A DNA stretch of 5,004 nucleotides, taken from the NCBI GenBank assembly GCA_029263435.1, contig JAJCXL010000125.1, positions 1 through 5,004 on the forward strand, written 5' to 3'. A model generated the notes under the pieces. The model was not told the origin of the DNA. It was given only the letters and a program-made list of their open reading frames with translations, and did not search any database. A program made the translations under genes and the position numbers. Source of the stretch: Acidobacteriota bacterium (lineage in GTDB: Bacteria; Acidobacteriota; Vicinamibacteria; Marinacidobacterales; SMYC01). Positions 4,961 to 5,004 of this stretch are shown here, piece after piece; within the stretch, counting starts at the first letter, position 1; every line of letters starts with the position of its first letter.

Positions 4961-5004
4961 ATGTCGGAAGACAGCAGCGAACGCACGAAAGCGATTGATA
5001 TCGC
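4961..5004 (+). CDS. recA: Start of a probable recA gene (partial, cut by window end)
   Basis: Only 14 codons and two bases are visible: MSEDSSERTKAIDI followed by GC (Ala). A short acidic/polar start followed by a K-A-(I/L)-x-x-A helix is how many bacterial RecA proteins begin, just before the IEKxFGKGSIM segment. That segment lies beyond the window, so the call rests on little sequence. The ATG at 4961 has AGGAG (4951-4955) 5 bases upstream, a strong ribosome site. An in-frame ATG at 4895 would add 22 residues but has no ribosome site. The window also shows a long leader, consistent with a regulated gene. Known role if correct: ATP-dependent strand exchange and the SOS co-protease. Confidence 0.5.
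   Translation, partial: MSEDSSERTKAIDI

Noticed and set aside
4837..4998. Small 53-residue open frame from ATG 4837 overlapping the recA start.
   Set aside because: It has no Shine-Dalgarno, a low-complexity basic translation, and overlaps a better-supported start in another frame.

Overview
This 5-kb window is GC-rich, tightly packed bacterial chromosome. The genes are housekeeping or central-metabolic, and I see no mobile element, tRNA, rRNA or CRISPR array. The gene set, and a GGGGTC-T-GACCCC palindrome of a kind I associate from memory with soil Acidobacteriota and neighbouring phyla, suggest an environmental acidobacterium-like or deltaproteobacterium-like lineage. That placement is inference; nothing in the window fixes the taxon.

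Layout. Bases 1-411 (minus) are the N-terminal 137 residues of an MscS-family small-conductance mechanosensitive channel, cut by the window edge. Bases 412-516 hold an intergenic spacer with three 12-bp direct repeats that run into a long hairpin, a good terminator candidate for the minus-strand genes upstream of it. Bases 517-1694 (minus) are a two-gene unit whose cistrons overlap by ATGA: a MobA/MocA-like nucleotidyltransferase followed by Maf, a nucleotide pyrophosphatase. A 20-bp divergent promoter region (1695-1714) separates this unit from a plus-strand operon: a DUF721/DciA protein (1715-2179), an acetoacetyl-CoA thiolase (2182-3366) and a 3-hydroxyacyl-CoA dehydrogenase (3363-4223). 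These three are almost without gaps (2 bp, then an ATGA overlap). The operon runs tail-to-tail, with no base between stop codons, into a minus-strand YdjM/DUF457-type integral membrane protein (4224-4739, or from 4763). Divergent from that is a leader of about 200 bp with several inverted repeats, followed by the first 14 codons of a gene whose N-terminus fits RecA.

How the genes fit together. Thiolase and the dehydrogenase catalyse consecutive steps between acetyl-CoA and 3-hydroxybutyryl-CoA. The pair serves short-chain beta-oxidation or C4 biosynthesis; no crotonase, acyl-CoA dehydrogenase or PHB synthase is visible to decide between them. DciA (replicative helicase loading), Maf (nucleotide-pool cleaning) and RecA (recombination and SOS) give a DNA-maintenance flavour to the genes around the metabolic pair.

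I did not find an obviously new system. The items most worth a second look are the repeat/terminator element at 451-504, the structured recA leader with its tmRNA-5'-end look-alike, and the coupling of a helicase-loader gene to acetoacetyl-CoA enzymes.
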